A stretch of DNA of 64,000 bases from Paenibacillus tyrphae (GTDB taxonomy: Bacteria > Bacillota > Bacilli > Paenibacillales > NBRC-103111). The notes beneath the pieces were generated by a model. That model was not told the origin of the DNA, made no database searches, and saw only the letters and a list, made by a program, of their open reading frames with translations. Positions 30,913-39,965 of the stretch are shown here, piece after piece. The stretch spans positions 1 to 64,000 of the forward strand of contig NZ_BSDJ01000035.1 of the NCBI RefSeq assembly GCF_027925525.1, read 5' to 3'. Position 1 is the first letter of the stretch. Each line of letters begins with the position of its first letter. Made by a program: the position numbers and the translations under genes.

Positions 30913-33489
30913 ATGCGCAATGGAACGATTCGTCGAAAAGCCTCCAGGCTGTATGCCAAAGGGATCGTCAGTATCATGGCGGCCATATCGTGTATGTGGA
31001 TGAGTTTATCCTATGGCGTCTCCCCGGTTTACGGCTTGGGGACAAATTCCGTTTCAAAGGAGCAGGTTATCCCCACTCAACAGGAAAAATCGGAAGTTAT
31101 CCCCAATTCTGAAAATTCTCCGATCGTTACGGTGATTTCGATACCCGGGTTATCGTTTATGGAGTTGCAGCCGGAGTGGTTGGACCGTCTTCCGGCCTTG
31201 CGGAAACTTGCGACAACGGGGCGCTTGGCCGCAATGAATGTGCGCGTCCCGTATAAAGGACTTGAGTCGGTGTACGCGACTTGGGGGGCGGGAACGCCGG
31301 CAGACGGCAAAGGCGGCGAAGGGTGGAACCGTGCGGAGCGGCGGGACGGGCAATCCGCCTTAGCGCTCATAGGCAGGTTTGCTGCTGACGGGGCGGAGGC
31401 TGTCGCTTCAAGCGTCTCGGTGCTTGTTCCGGCTTACCCTTCGCTCAAACGGGACAACGCGGAAGGGAATTATTTGAGCCGGCCGGGTTTACTCGGGGAA
31501 ACTTTGAAACGCCATGGCGTCCGATTAGGCGTGTGGGGCAATCTCGATGAGCCGGGAGGAGGAACGGATCGCTTTAAGCGGCCTGCTCCGCTTATGATCA
31601 TGGACGGTCAGGGAACGGTATCGGCAGGGGATGTAGGCCGGGGCACGCTCATCGCCGATCCCACCATGCCTTCGGCTGTCAGGACGGATACGGAACGGCT
31701 GGTCGAGGAATGGAAAGTGTTTGTTACCGGACGTAAGCCGCCGCTTGCGGAAGGGGCGGATCGCGGAGCGCTCGCGGTGATGGAGCTCGGCGATTGGTAC
31801 CGGTTATACGCAGAGAAGGCTTGGTACGAGCCTGCCCGGTTCGTCGAACGGAAAAGAGCGGTGCTAGAGCAGACCGATCGGCTGTTGTCGAAGCTTACAG
31901 GCGAAATGGAAGCGTCCGGCAGGCATCATGTGCTGTGGCTGGTCAGCCCGAAGGTGCATTCAGAGGCATGGAAAGAAAAATGGCAGCTTACTCCGGTCAT
32001 TCGCTGGTCCTCGGCCATAACGGAAGGCGCGCTGATGTCTTCGGCTACGACGCGGCGTCCCGGCCTGGTTGCAGCTGTCGATGTGGCTCCGTCGCTGCTG
32101 GGCGAATTCGGACTCGCGCGGCCGGAGGGCATGATCGGTTTGCCTATCATGAGCGCCGAATTGGGACGCGATAACATGTCACCGCTTACTGTACTGTTGA
32201 GCGATATGCGGCAGATGGCTAACGTCTACGCGCTGCGGCCTACGCTATTATATGGGCTTGCCGGGTACGAAGTGGCCGTTATGCTGCTGGGGCTTATTAC
32301 GCTGCGGTGCGCGAAGTCGACCGGACGCTTGCGGAGATGGATGCGCGGTTTGCTTTTTTCGGTGCTTCTTGCGCCCGGCGTTCTGCTGGCGCTGGGATGG
32401 GCGGCGTATATGAACAAGCCGCTATTGGCGGGTTCGGCGCTTGCCGCTCCTCTCGTGCTCGGAATGCTTGCCGCAGCAGGCTCCCGGGAGGTTCCGCAGC
32501 TTATGCGCACGCTTGGTTGGATCGGGGTGGGAACCGGGGCGCTGATCTTGTTTGACGGCTGCACCGGCGCCGCAGCGATGAAGCGTTCGGTGCTTGGGTA
32601 CGATCCGATCGTCGGCGCGCGTTATTACGGAATCGGTAACGAGTTTATGGGTGTATTGCTCGGCGCCTCACTTCTTGGGTTGAGCGCGTGGCTGCAGGTC
32701 AGGCGGATGCGGACGCGGGTGTCTAAGGGCAGTGGCGCCGAGGCGGGGGAAGAAGCGCTCCAGCCCACCGAAGCGGCTGTGCGGGAGGCTAGCGCCTGCG
32801 GCCCGGGGCGCGCCCGCGCAGCCTTCCGCCGCAGCGCCTGGCGCGAGGCTGCGCCCGCCGCTGCCGTCGGCGCCGCCGTCGCGGGCTGCCTTGCGGCGCC
32901 TGCGCTCGGCAGCGAGGCTGGCGGCGCGCTCGCCTCGGCCGCCGCCTTCGGCGCGCTGGCGGCCCGGCTCGCCGCTGGCGGTGCCCTGCGCCTGCGCCGC
33001 CTCGCGCTGGCGGTCGTGCTGCCGCTCGGCGCGGCGCTGGCGGGCCTCTGGCTGCTGAACGCCGCTTGGCTCCCCGGCCCGGCCGCGGGCGCCGCCGCCG
33101 CGAACGCGCCCGCCGCAGCAGCCGCGCCCGCGGCCGCCCCAAGCAGCCATATCGGCCGCGCCTTCGATGACCTGCGCCACGGGCGCTACGACGTGATCGG
33201 CGCGATCATCGCCCGCAAGCTGGCGATGAACGTTCACCTGATCCGCGTCTCCGCTTGGAGCAAAGTGCTGCTCACGGCCTTGGCCGTGATGGCCGTGCTG
33301 GTGCTGCGGCCCTCAGGGCGGCTGCGCCTGTGGGAACAGCGCTACCCGCACCTGATGCACGGGTGCTACGCTAACGTGATCGGCGCGCTGGCCGCGCTCG
33401 CCTTGAACGATTCCGGCATTGTCGCCGCCGCGGCGATGATCGTCTACAGCAGCGTGCCGCTGCTGCTGTTAAAGCTGGAGGGCGCCTGA
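30913..33489 (+). CDS. large membrane protein with degenerate alkaline-phosphatase-like domain
   Basis: About 858 aa. Signal/anchor helix at about 15-40, then an extracellular domain (about 75-450) laid out like alkaline-phosphatase-superfamily enzymes: a VISIPGLSF first strand, LPALRKLATTGRL, and near the end RPGLVAAVDVAPSLLGEFGLARPEGMIG. Expected metal ligands look missing: first-strand Asp is Pro (ISIPG), and the usual SDHG is SPKVH. A C-terminal multi-helix domain (about 480-858) contains VGARYYGIGNEFMG. Around 32.75-33.15 kb it is extremely Ala/Gly-rich. ATG 30913 is chosen (GGGAGAGG upstream, signal sequence); the frame is open from 30772. I know similar uncharacterised Firmicute proteins but no function. 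Confidence 0.65.
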   Translation: MRNGTIRRKASRLYAKGIVSIMAAISCMWMSLSYGVSPVYGLGTNSVSKEQVIPTQQEKSEVIPNSENSPIVTVISIPGLSFMELQPEWLDRLPALRKLATTGRLAAMNVRVPYKGLESVYATWGAGTPADGKGGEGWNRAERRDGQSALALIGRFAADGAEAVASSVSVLVPAYPSLKRDNAEGNYLSRPGLLGETLKRHGVRLGVWGNLDEPGGGTDRFKRPAPLMIMDGQGTVSAGDVGRGTLIADPTMPSAVRTDTERLVEEWKVFVTGRKPPLAEGADRGALAVMELGDWYRLYAEKAWYEPARFVERKRAVLEQTDRLLSKLTGEMEASGRHHVLWLVSPKVHSEAWKEKWQLTPVIRWSSAITEGALMSSATTRRPGLVAAVDVAPSLLGEFGLARPEGMIGLPIMSAELGRDNMSPLTVLLSDMRQMANVYALRPTLLYGLAGYEVAVMLLGLITLRCAKSTGRLRRWMRGLLFSVLLAPGVLLALGWAAYMNKPLLAGSALAAPLVLGMLAAAGSREVPQLMRTLGWIGVGTGALILFDGCTGAAAMKRSVLGYDPIVGARYYGIGNEFMGVLLGASLLGLSAWLQVRRMRTRVSKGSGAEAGEEALQPTEAAVREASACGPGRARAAFRRSAWREAAPAAAVGAAVAGCLAAPALGSEAGGALASAAAFGALAARLAAGGALRLRRLALAVVLPLGAALAGLWLLNAAWLPGPAAGAAAANAPAAAAAPAAAPSSHIGRAFDDLRHGRYDVIGAIIARKLAMNVHLIRVSAWSKVLLTALAVMAVLVLRPSGRLRLWEQRYPHLMHGCYANVIGALAALALNDSGIVAAAAMIVYSSVPLLLLKLEGA

Positions 33490-33510
33490 TCGAAACGACA
33501 GGCGCCCTCC
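33477..33510. terminator. hairpin between convergent genes
   Basis: Perfect 12-bp arms (33477-33488 / 33499-33510) overlapping the stop codon of the upstream gene. No strong T-run follows on either side, so termination may be only partial. Confidence 0.55.
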
Positions 33511-33519
33511 AAAATCATT

Positions 33520-35493
33520 CTATTCCGCTAACTGTTCCCACTGCTCGTAGCATTCCGCAAGCTGTTCGCGTTTCGCTTCCAACGCTGCGTTCTTCTCCTG
33601 CACGAGCACGTAGTTATTATACACTTCCGGGTCGGTCAGCTCGGCTTCCAAGCAGCCGATCTCTTCCTCCAACTGCGCAATCTGTTGCTCCAATTGCTCC
33701 AGCTTGCGCAGGCGGGTGCGCTCTTCGCGCTTCGCCTGCTTCCCGGCCTCGTAATCGCTGCCGGTTCCCGGTTCAGCCGTTTTCGCCGCGCTGCCTTCCG
33801 CATGTCCGCGGCCTTTGGCGGCTTCGGCACCTCCGCGGCTTGCCGCTTCCGCCAGCCGCTGCTGCTCCATCTCGGCCAGCTCCTGCTTCTTTTCCACATA
33901 ATCGTCGTAATTGCCCAGGTAGACGGTTACTCCGTCCTTGTCCATTTCCAGCATGTTCTCGGCCATTTTGTTCAAGAAATAACGGTCGTGGGAAATGAAA
34001 AGCAGGGTACCTTCGTACTCTATCAGGGCCGATTCGAGCACTTCCTTGCTGTACAAATCCAAATGGTTTGTAGGCTCGTCAAGAATGAGCACGTTCGCTT
34101 TTTGCAGCATCAGCTTCGCCAGCGCGACCCTGGCCTTCTCGCCGCCACTTAGCGAGCCGACTTTCTTGAACACATCCTCGCCGCTGAACAAAAAATTGCC
34201 GAGCACCGTACGGATGCGCGCTTCCTCCAGGTGACGGAAGGCGTTCCATACTTCTTCCAGCACGGTTTGATTCGGGTTCAGACCCGTTTGCTCCTGATCG
34301 TAGTAGCCGATTTTGACATTCGTTCCCCAATCGAAGGCCCCGCGGTCCTGCGTATGCTGCCCGATCAGCGTCTTCAGCAGGGTCGATTTGCCGATCCCGT
34401 TCGGACCGATCAAGGCGGCCGTGTCGCCGCGGCGCAATTGGAACGTAATGCCTTGCGCCAGCGGTTGTTGCCGATCGTAGGATACGGTCAGCCCCCGCAC
34501 GTCGAGCACTTCCCGACCCGTAGGCGCCTCGACCTCGAAGGAGAAGCTGGCCCGCTTCAGCTCGCCGAGCGGCTTGTCGAGCCGTTCCATTTTATCCAGC
34601 GCTTTGCGGCGGCTTTGCGCCCGTTTGGTTGTGGAAGCGCGGACCAGGTTGCGCTGGATGAAGTCTTCCATTTTCGAAATTTCTTCCTGCTGTTTTTCGT
34701 ACTGCCTGAGCTGCACCTCGTAATCCGCCGCTTTCAGCTCAATGTACCGCGAATAATTTCCGGTGTACCGGCGCGACGAAGTTCGTTCGATCTCATAGAT
34801 GGCGCCGACGAGCGAATCGAGAAAATAACGGTCGTGCGAGACGACCAAAATGGCTCCGGGATAGGAGCGCAAATACTGCTCCAGCCACGTCAGCGTCGGA
34901 ATGTCCAAATGGTTGGTCGGTTCGTCCAACAGCAGCAGGTCAGGAGCTTCGAGCAGCATTTTGGCCAGCGCGAGCCGCGTCTTTTGTCCTCCGCTCAACG
35001 TTTGCACCGGGGTAGCCGGGTCCATGTGTCCGAAGCCCATCCCGCTCAAGATTCCGCGAATTCTAGCCTCGATCTCGTAGCCGCCGCGCTCGCGGAATGC
35101 ATCCGACAGCTCGGCATAACGGCGCATCGTTTCCTCGGTTTTTTTCTCGTCGGCCAGGACGTCCGGATCGGACATGCGCGCCTCCAGCCGCCGCAGCTCC
35201 TCTTCCATTTCCAGCAAACGGTCGAAGACGCTCATCAGCTCGTTCCAGATGGATCGGTCCGACGCTAATCCGCTGTTTTGTTTTAAATAGCCGATTTTCG
35301 TCTCTTTTGCCTTAAAAATGCTCCCCGAATCGTAAGACAGCTCGCCTGCGATGATCTGAAGAAGCGTCGATTTGCCTGCGCCATTGACGCCGACGAGTCC
35401 GATGCGCTCCCGCGCCTCGATTTGAAGCGATATATTGGAAAGTACGGTGCTGACGCCGTAGCTTTTGGTGATGTTCGAAACTTGAAGCAGCAT
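33520..35493 (-). CDS. ABC-F family ATPase (translation factor type, YdiF/Uup-like)
   Basis: A 657-aa protein with two tandem ATP-binding domains and no membrane part. Domain 1: Walker A GVNGAGKST near 35, signature LSGGQKTRLALA near 170, Walker B LLLLDEPTNHLD near 185. Then the linker (P-site tRNA interaction motif) about 240-320, domain 2 with GPNGIGKST near 365 and LSGGEKARVALA near 450, and a charged C-terminal coiled coil (about 560-657) like YdiF/Uup. ABC-F proteins act on ribosomes, relieving stalls or protecting against antibiotics. AGGAGG lies 11 bases before the ATG. A translation-factor role is favoured over resistance but cannot be read from sequence. Confidence 0.9.
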   Translation of the reverse strand: MLLQVSNITKSYGVSTVLSNISLQIEARERIGLVGVNGAGKSTLLQIIAGELSYDSGSIFKAKETKIGYLKQNSGLASDRSIWNELMSVFDRLLEMEEELRRLEARMSDPDVLADEKKTEETMRRYAELSDAFRERGGYEIEARIRGILSGMGFGHMDPATPVQTLSGGQKTRLALAKMLLEAPDLLLLDEPTNHLDIPTLTWLEQYLRSYPGAILVVSHDRYFLDSLVGAIYEIERTSSRRYTGNYSRYIELKAADYEVQLRQYEKQQEEISKMEDFIQRNLVRASTTKRAQSRRKALDKMERLDKPLGELKRASFSFEVEAPTGREVLDVRGLTVSYDRQQPLAQGITFQLRRGDTAALIGPNGIGKSTLLKTLIGQHTQDRGAFDWGTNVKIGYYDQEQTGLNPNQTVLEEVWNAFRHLEEARIRTVLGNFLFSGEDVFKKVGSLSGGEKARVALAKLMLQKANVLILDEPTNHLDLYSKEVLESALIEYEGTLLFISHDRYFLNKMAENMLEMDKDGVTVYLGNYDDYVEKKQELAEMEQQRLAEAASRGGAEAAKGRGHAEGSAAKTAEPGTGSDYEAGKQAKREERTRLRKLEQLEQQIAQLEEEIGCLEAELTDPEVYNNYVLVQEKNAALEAKREQLAECYEQWEQLAE

Positions 35494-35679
35494 AATGAAT
35501 AAAGCCTCCTGAAATCAAAGTCCTGAAAAAAGACGACAATCTCCCTCAGTTTAGCATATTTGTCCGCCAATTTCGATTTCCATCCGTTCCCCGGTATACA
35601 ATTACAGCCCGCTTGTCTTATGCTTTTATACACATGCTTCCGAAACGTGATCAAACCGAGTGGAGAGGAGGCGATTATT

Positions 35680-36567
35680 GTGCTTCCGGTGACCTTACAA
35701 AAAGACCCGCGACGCGGCGCACCGTCCCGCCTTGTGTGGCTTGCCATATGGAGCTCGCTGCTGCTGATGGCGTTCATCGTTCCGAATACCGGCTTCTTGC
35801 AGCCGACGCCTTCCGGTGCAAAGCCCCGCCTGGTACCGGCCGTCTCGTCTACGGGTCCCGATTCCCGGCCGCTTCAAGTAATGACATACAATATTCGCCA
35901 CGCCGAAGGAATGGACGGTCGCGTCAACCCGCAAGCGGTGCTGCGGGATCTAAAAGTCGCCAATGCGGACGTCATTGCGCTGCAGGAAGTGGACCGGCTG
36001 CAGTGGCGCAGCGGGTTGCAGGATCAAGCCCGCTATTTTGCCCAAGCCATGGGCATGCATTGCATCTATGCTCCCACGATCCGTCGTGGCGTGTCGCAGT
36101 ACGGCGTTGCTCTGCTGAGCCGCTATCCGCTTGAAGCGCCGCAGTTTCACCGGCTTGCCGGCGGACGCGAGCCGCGGCTGCTGCTGACGGCCGAGCTGCG
36201 CTTGCCGGACCGCACCGTGACGGTTGCGACCACGCATCTCAGCGTCGAAGCCGAAGGACGAATGCGCGAATGGCCGCAGCTGCTTGCTGCGCTGCAGAAC
36301 GGGCAGACGTCTTTGATTTTGCTCGGCGACTTTAACAGCCCGTCTTCCAGCCCCGAGCTTCAGGAGACCGTCCGCGGACTTGGACTGAAGGAAATCAGGC
36401 CGAAGCCTTCCTCCTTGCCGACGGTTGCCCATGGAGGCAGGATAGACCATATTTTTACCAATTTGCTAGCAGAGCGACCCGCGCTTGTCAGAGACAGCCG
36501 CGCTTCCGATCACAGGCCCGTGTCCGCCTCGTTGAACGAAAACGAAATCCCCCTCCGCGCACATTAA
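35680..36567 (+). CDS. membrane-anchored endonuclease/exonuclease/phosphatase-family protein
   Basis: About 295 aa with an N-terminal transmembrane helix (about residues 17-37) and an extracellular EEP-fold hydrolase domain. Active-site motifs: TYNIRHAEG near 68, LQEVD near 100 with the metal-binding Glu, LSRYPL near 145, THLS near 185, GDFNSP near 217 and the final SDHRPVSA with the catalytic Asp-His. The fold includes nucleases, sphingomyelinases and inositol-phosphate phosphatases, so the substrate is open. GTG 35680 follows AGAGGAGG by eight bases; the frame is open from 35560 without such a site. Divergent from the ABC-F gene. Confidence 0.85.
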   Translation: MLPVTLQKDPRRGAPSRLVWLAIWSSLLLMAFIVPNTGFLQPTPSGAKPRLVPAVSSTGPDSRPLQVMTYNIRHAEGMDGRVNPQAVLRDLKVANADVIALQEVDRLQWRSGLQDQARYFAQAMGMHCIYAPTIRRGVSQYGVALLSRYPLEAPQFHRLAGGREPRLLLTAELRLPDRTVTVATTHLSVEAEGRMREWPQLLAALQNGQTSLILLGDFNSPSSSPELQETVRGLGLKEIRPKPSSLPTVAHGGRIDHIFTNLLAERPALVRDSRASDHRPVSASLNENEIPLRAH

Positions 36568-36604
36568 GCTGCCAGCTTCACGTGCGACGAAGGGGGATTT
36601 TTGT
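36545..36604. terminator. terminator between the EEP gene and ecfA-ecfT
   Basis: AAATCCCCCT / AGGGGGATTT stem, extended inward by GCGCAC/GTGCG, with T's on the plus side. It sits between convergent genes. Confidence 0.8.
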
Positions 36605-36608
36605 TAAG

Positions 36609-38366
36609 TCAGCCGCGCAATACGGCAAGCCCGCCTAGAAGAAGGAGGCCTGAGACGATGGCGATTCCGTCGGCGCGGGTCAGGCGAAGCGACTCGGTTT
36701 GGCCCAAGAGCGCGGTTCGCCGGCCGATTTTTTTCATTTCCAGAGCGGAGGTCATTTCCTCCGCCCGGTGGAACAGCGCCAGCAGAAGCGGGACGACCAA
36801 CGCCGGCATATCGCGTCCCCGTACGGCTCCCGGCCGGATGGCCGCTTTGCCTCTTGCCCGAACGATATCCGAGAATCGCTGCCATTCGCGCACGATCATC
36901 GGGATAAATTTGAACATGAGCGATACCGCCAAAGCAAACGAATCCGTTCGAAGCCTCAACCGCTTCGCATATCCTAGCCCCCAGGCAAGGCCCTGCACCA
37001 TGCGCCCGTAAGGTGTTGCAGCCGCAAACCAATAGCTTGCGAGCGTGATCAGAAACAGGCGGAACACATTCAAGCCGGTAGCAAGCGCCTTCTCAAGGGA
37101 AAACCCGACGAAGGGAAAGCTGCCGCTTGCCGTCCACTCCAGCCCGGCCAAGCCGACGGAGATCAGCATGAACCATGCTAACGGTTTTAGGAGCTTGGCC
37201 GCGCCAAGCAGCGCGGAGCGGGACAGTCCGATATAGGCGGTGCCAATCGGCAATGCGGCGCAGGCAAGTCCGAGCCAGCTGCTTTGCAGCATCGTGCCCA
37301 TGACAATAAAAAGATACAGCAGCCATTTGGTGCGCGGATCGAGCCGAGACCAGAGCGATTTAGCAGCGGCAGGCGGATGTTCGCTTTTTTCTGACAGACC
37401 GGCCGCTAGACTCTGCGGCGGAAGCGAGGCGAACAGTTCAGATTCATCCGACTGGGATTCAATCTGCGGCTTGCCGTCCAGATGCTCTGCTTGCAGTGCA
37501 GATTTTACCGCAACTTTGCGTCGTTCCATCAGCCTCTCTGCTATCGCATCGGCCATGTCTTTGGGCGAAAGCCTGCCTTCGTCCATTAATGCAATGCCGT
37601 TTCGCGCCAGCGCGTGCGAAAGCAGGACGCAGCTTGGGAGCCCGACTCCCGCTTGTACTAACGGTTCGGGATTGGCGCATAGAGCAGCCGGTGTGCCATC
37701 GGCTGCGATCGTACCGCGATCGAGCACGATCACGCGGTCCGCCAGCGGAAGAAACAAGTCCAAATCATGGGTGGCGATAATCATGCCGCCTTTGGCCGTT
37801 CTACGGGCTTGTACGTACCGGAGCAGCTCTTTGGCTGCCGCCGATTCAAGACCCGCGGTAGGCTCATCCATCAGGAGCCAATCCGGCGAGGTAGCGATTG
37901 TCGTAGCCAGAGCAAGCCTGCGCCGCTGGCCTCCGCTCAGCGCGAACGGGGAACGATCCGGGTCGAACGCGGCGCCGAGGCCGAGGTCTTCACAAGCGGA
38001 TTGAATGCGGCGTTCCTTTTCCATCGCCGTCAATCCATACGGACGTAACGAATAGCCGAACTCCTGCCGAAGGCTTCGCGCGAATAATTGCTGCTCCGGA
38101 AACTGAAACGTCAAGCCGAGCCGAAGAAGAAGCGGCTGGGTGACCCGGTTGCGGCGCCATAACGGCTCGTCATCCAGACGAATGTCGCCCGACGATGGCG
38201 GCCGCATGCCTGCCAGCAGGTGAAGCAGCGTGGACTTGCCGGAGCCGGTATGTCCGACGAGCAGCGTGACCGTTCCGTCTTCGAATGTAAGATTGATATC
38301 GCTTAACAAGCGGCGGTTCGGGTCGTCCGGAGCTGCTGCGCTTACGTTGTGCAGCGTCAGAGGCAT
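36609..38366 (-). CDS. fused ECF transporter ATPase-transmembrane protein (EcfA-EcfT)
   Basis: A 585-aa fusion. Residues about 1-240 are an ABC ATPase (Walker A GHTGSGKST near 38, Q-loop FQFPEQQLF, signature LSGGQRRR near 143, Walker B WLLMDEPTAGL). A polar linker of about 80 residues follows. Residues about 335-585 are a T-component with several helices, containing one Ala-Arg-Gly coupling motif (IVRARGKA near 505). The second, usually ALEARG, reads ALEMKKIG here. Energy-coupling modules normally encode EcfA and EcfT separately. Its start overlaps the end of the second ATPase gene by ten bases. With that ATPase and divergent BioY it probably forms a biotin importer, perhaps serving other S-components too. 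Confidence 0.85.
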   Translation of the reverse strand: MPLTLHNVSAAAPDDPNRRLLSDINLTFEDGTVTLLVGHTGSGKSTLLHLLAGMRPPSSGDIRLDDEPLWRRNRVTQPLLLRLGLTFQFPEQQLFARSLRQEFGYSLRPYGLTAMEKERRIQSACEDLGLGAAFDPDRSPFALSGGQRRRLALATTIATSPDWLLMDEPTAGLESAAAKELLRYVQARRTAKGGMIIATHDLDLFLPLADRVIVLDRGTIAADGTPAALCANPEPLVQAGVGLPSCVLLSHALARNGIALMDEGRLSPKDMADAIAERLMERRKVAVKSALQAEHLDGKPQIESQSDESELFASLPPQSLAAGLSEKSEHPPAAAKSLWSRLDPRTKWLLYLFIVMGTMLQSSWLGLACAALPIGTAYIGLSRSALLGAAKLLKPLAWFMLISVGLAGLEWTASGSFPFVGFSLEKALATGLNVFRLFLITLASYWFAAATPYGRMVQGLAWGLGYAKRLRLRTDSFALAVSLMFKFIPMIVREWQRFSDIVRARGKAAIRPGAVRGRDMPALVVPLLLALFHRAEEMTSALEMKKIGRRTALLGQTESLRLTRADGIAIVSGLLLLGGLAVLRG

Positions 38367-39187
38367 AAGCGGTTCACCGCCTTCGCCAAATCGTCGTAGC
38401 TTAAGGGACGGGCCGTCAGGTCATGCCCCTTTTTCTTTAAATGCAGTGCCGTCTGCACGACGAAGGGAGGGTCAAGTCCAACTCGCTCGCATGGCGTCTC
38501 CGAATCGGAAGCCGTAGCAGGGTCTCCATAAAAGAACGTCTCCGGCGCTCCGTCAAACGCAATCTCACCCTTCTGAAAAGCGACAATACGGCTTGCGTGG
38601 ACCGCTTCTTCCTGCCGATGCGTAATCCATACGACGGTCGTTCCTTGAAGATGAGCTTGCCGGACGACCCGCAGCACTAGTTCTCTTGCAGCCGGATCGA
38701 GCATGGCGGTCGGCTCGTCCAGCACCAGCATATCGGGGGCGGTTGCGAGTGCCGCGGCAATGTTGACGAGCTGCTTTTGCCCCCCGGACAAGGAGTTCAG
38801 CGGCGTATCGGGTGACAATTGGAGCCCCACCCGAAGCAGGGCTTGCTTTTGAACCAGCTTCAGCTCCTCCTTGCTTAAGCGGCGGTCGTTCAACGCGAAA
38901 GCAAGCTCTTCGGCCGGCGTATCGCCGATATGCTGGGCCTCCGGATGCTGCAGCACGCCGCGGATGTCCAGGGGCTCTTTCCGGACCAGCCGCCCCGACG
39001 TCAGTCGGCACGTACCAAGCAGTGCGCCGGCCAACGTACTTTTGCCGCTTCCGTTCGGACCTGCAACGGTTATCCATTCCCCGGGCTCGATGAGCAGTGT
39101 AACGTTGGACAAAGCTATATGTGTGCCCGAGCCGGTCGGGTACTTTACGGATGCTTCCTGCAAGGCTATAAAGAAGGAAGAAGACAT
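38357..39187 (-). CDS. ecfA: ECF transporter ATPase (EcfA1-like)
   Basis: A 276-aa ABC ATPase of the energy-coupling type. Walker A AGPNGSGKST near 42, Q-loop VLQHPEAQHIG near 78, the signature LSGGQKQLVNIA near 133 and Walker B MLVLDEPTAMLD near 152 are intact, so it can pair with the fused EcfA-EcfT next to it. The C-terminal 60 residues are the extra domain typical of EcfA. Transcribed away from bioY; the gap between them (39188-39312) holds the divergent control region. Confidence 0.88.
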   Translation of the reverse strand: MSSSFFIALQEASVKYPTGSGTHIALSNVTLLIEPGEWITVAGPNGSGKSTLAGALLGTCRLTSGRLVRKEPLDIRGVLQHPEAQHIGDTPAEELAFALNDRRLSKEELKLVQKQALLRVGLQLSPDTPLNSLSGGQKQLVNIAAALATAPDMLVLDEPTAMLDPAARELVLRVVRQAHLQGTTVVWITHRQEEAVHASRIVAFQKGEIAFDGAPETFFYGDPATASDSETPCERVGLDPPFVVQTALHLKKKGHDLTARPLSYDDLAKAVNRLCL

Positions 39188-39220
39188 AGGTAAAAAATCC
39201 TTTCGTTTTTAAAAACCGTG

Positions 39221-39269
39221 TGCTATAATCCTCAATTGTTAACCTTTAATCGATTTTTCTAGTTGACGA
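39221..39269 (+). promoter_or_regulatory. bioY: bioY promoter with possible BirA operator
   Basis: TGCTATAAT (39221-39229) is an extended -10, putting the start near 39236. There TTGTTAAC (39236-39243) equals the left half of the Firmicute BirA operator. An imperfect right half GTTGACGA (39262-39269, two mismatches to GTTAACAA) lies 18 bases on, slightly wider than the usual 14-16. A BirA role is plausible because BioY genes are commonly biotin-repressed, but the spacing makes it tentative. Confidence 0.4.
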
Positions 39270-39312
39270 TTCGGTCATCATAACCATACCAAAAAAGGAG
39301 GCATTCATCAAT

Positions 39313-39888
39313 ATGAAGCTTACGCTTCGAGGCATTGTTTTTAGTGCGCTGTTCGCCGCACTCGTCGTACTTTTCGGATTTATCAGCATTCCGCTCGGTT
39401 TTACGCCCGTACCTATCACGCTGCAGACGCTGGCCGTTATGCTGGCGGGCGGGCTGCTCGGCTCGCGGTACGGCTTTTTGAGCATGGCACTTATCGTGGT
39501 GCTGACGGCCATCGGTTTTCCGCTGCTGCACGGCACGGGAGGATTGAGCGTTCTGCTCGGACCGACCGGAGGCTATGTATTTATGTGGCCAATCTCTGCG
39601 CTCCTGATCGGCTGGCTGCTGCCGCGGATACGTGTTCGAGGCATATGGGGATACGTTGCCTCGTTTCTTGTGCTCGAGCTGTTCGGCTCGCTGCTGCTGT
39701 ATGTAAGCGGAGTGCCATGGCTCGCTTATGTGACGGGCATGTCATTGTCTAAAGCAATGGTTGCCGGGTGTTACCCGTATCTGATCGGCGATGCGATCAA
39801 GGCTGCCGCGGCGACCCTGATTATCGCCTCTGTGCGTCAAGTGTTCCCGCCGGAACGGTTAACAGGTGAAGGAATTCCCCAAGAGTAG
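39313..39888 (+). CDS. bioY: biotin transporter BioY (S-component)
   Basis: A 191-aa six-helix membrane protein, the biotin-binding S-component of ECF transporters. Family landmarks: PLGFTPVPITLQTLAVMLAG near residue 28, LLGSRYGFLSM near 50, LLGPTGGYVFMWP near 80, and a final conserved segment YLIGDAIKAAAA near 155. AAAGGAGG lies eleven bases before the ATG. The divergent neighbours supply the ATPases and T-component, so this locus is a complete biotin importer. A terminator follows. Confidence 0.93.
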   Translation: MKLTLRGIVFSALFAALVVLFGFISIPLGFTPVPITLQTLAVMLAGGLLGSRYGFLSMALIVVLTAIGFPLLHGTGGLSVLLGPTGGYVFMWPISALLIGWLLPRIRVRGIWGYVASFLVLELFGSLLLYVSGVPWLAYVTGMSLSKAMVAGCYPYLIGDAIKAAAATLIIASVRQVFPPERLTGEGIPQE

Positions 39889-39939
39889 GAATGATATATC
39901 GGAAAATCGTTCGTTTTCACGCGAACTCTTTACATACAC

Positions 39940-39965
39940 GTCTGCCCTCGGGCAGGCTTTTTTGT
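39940..39965 (+). terminator. terminator of bioY
   Basis: TCTGCCC / GGCAGGC-type stem with a TCG loop and a T-run. Confidence 0.75.

Noticed and set aside
32668..33237. 189-codon minus-strand ORF rich in Gly/Arg
   Set aside because: Reverse frame of the Ala-rich region of the membrane protein gene; no ribosome site or domain.
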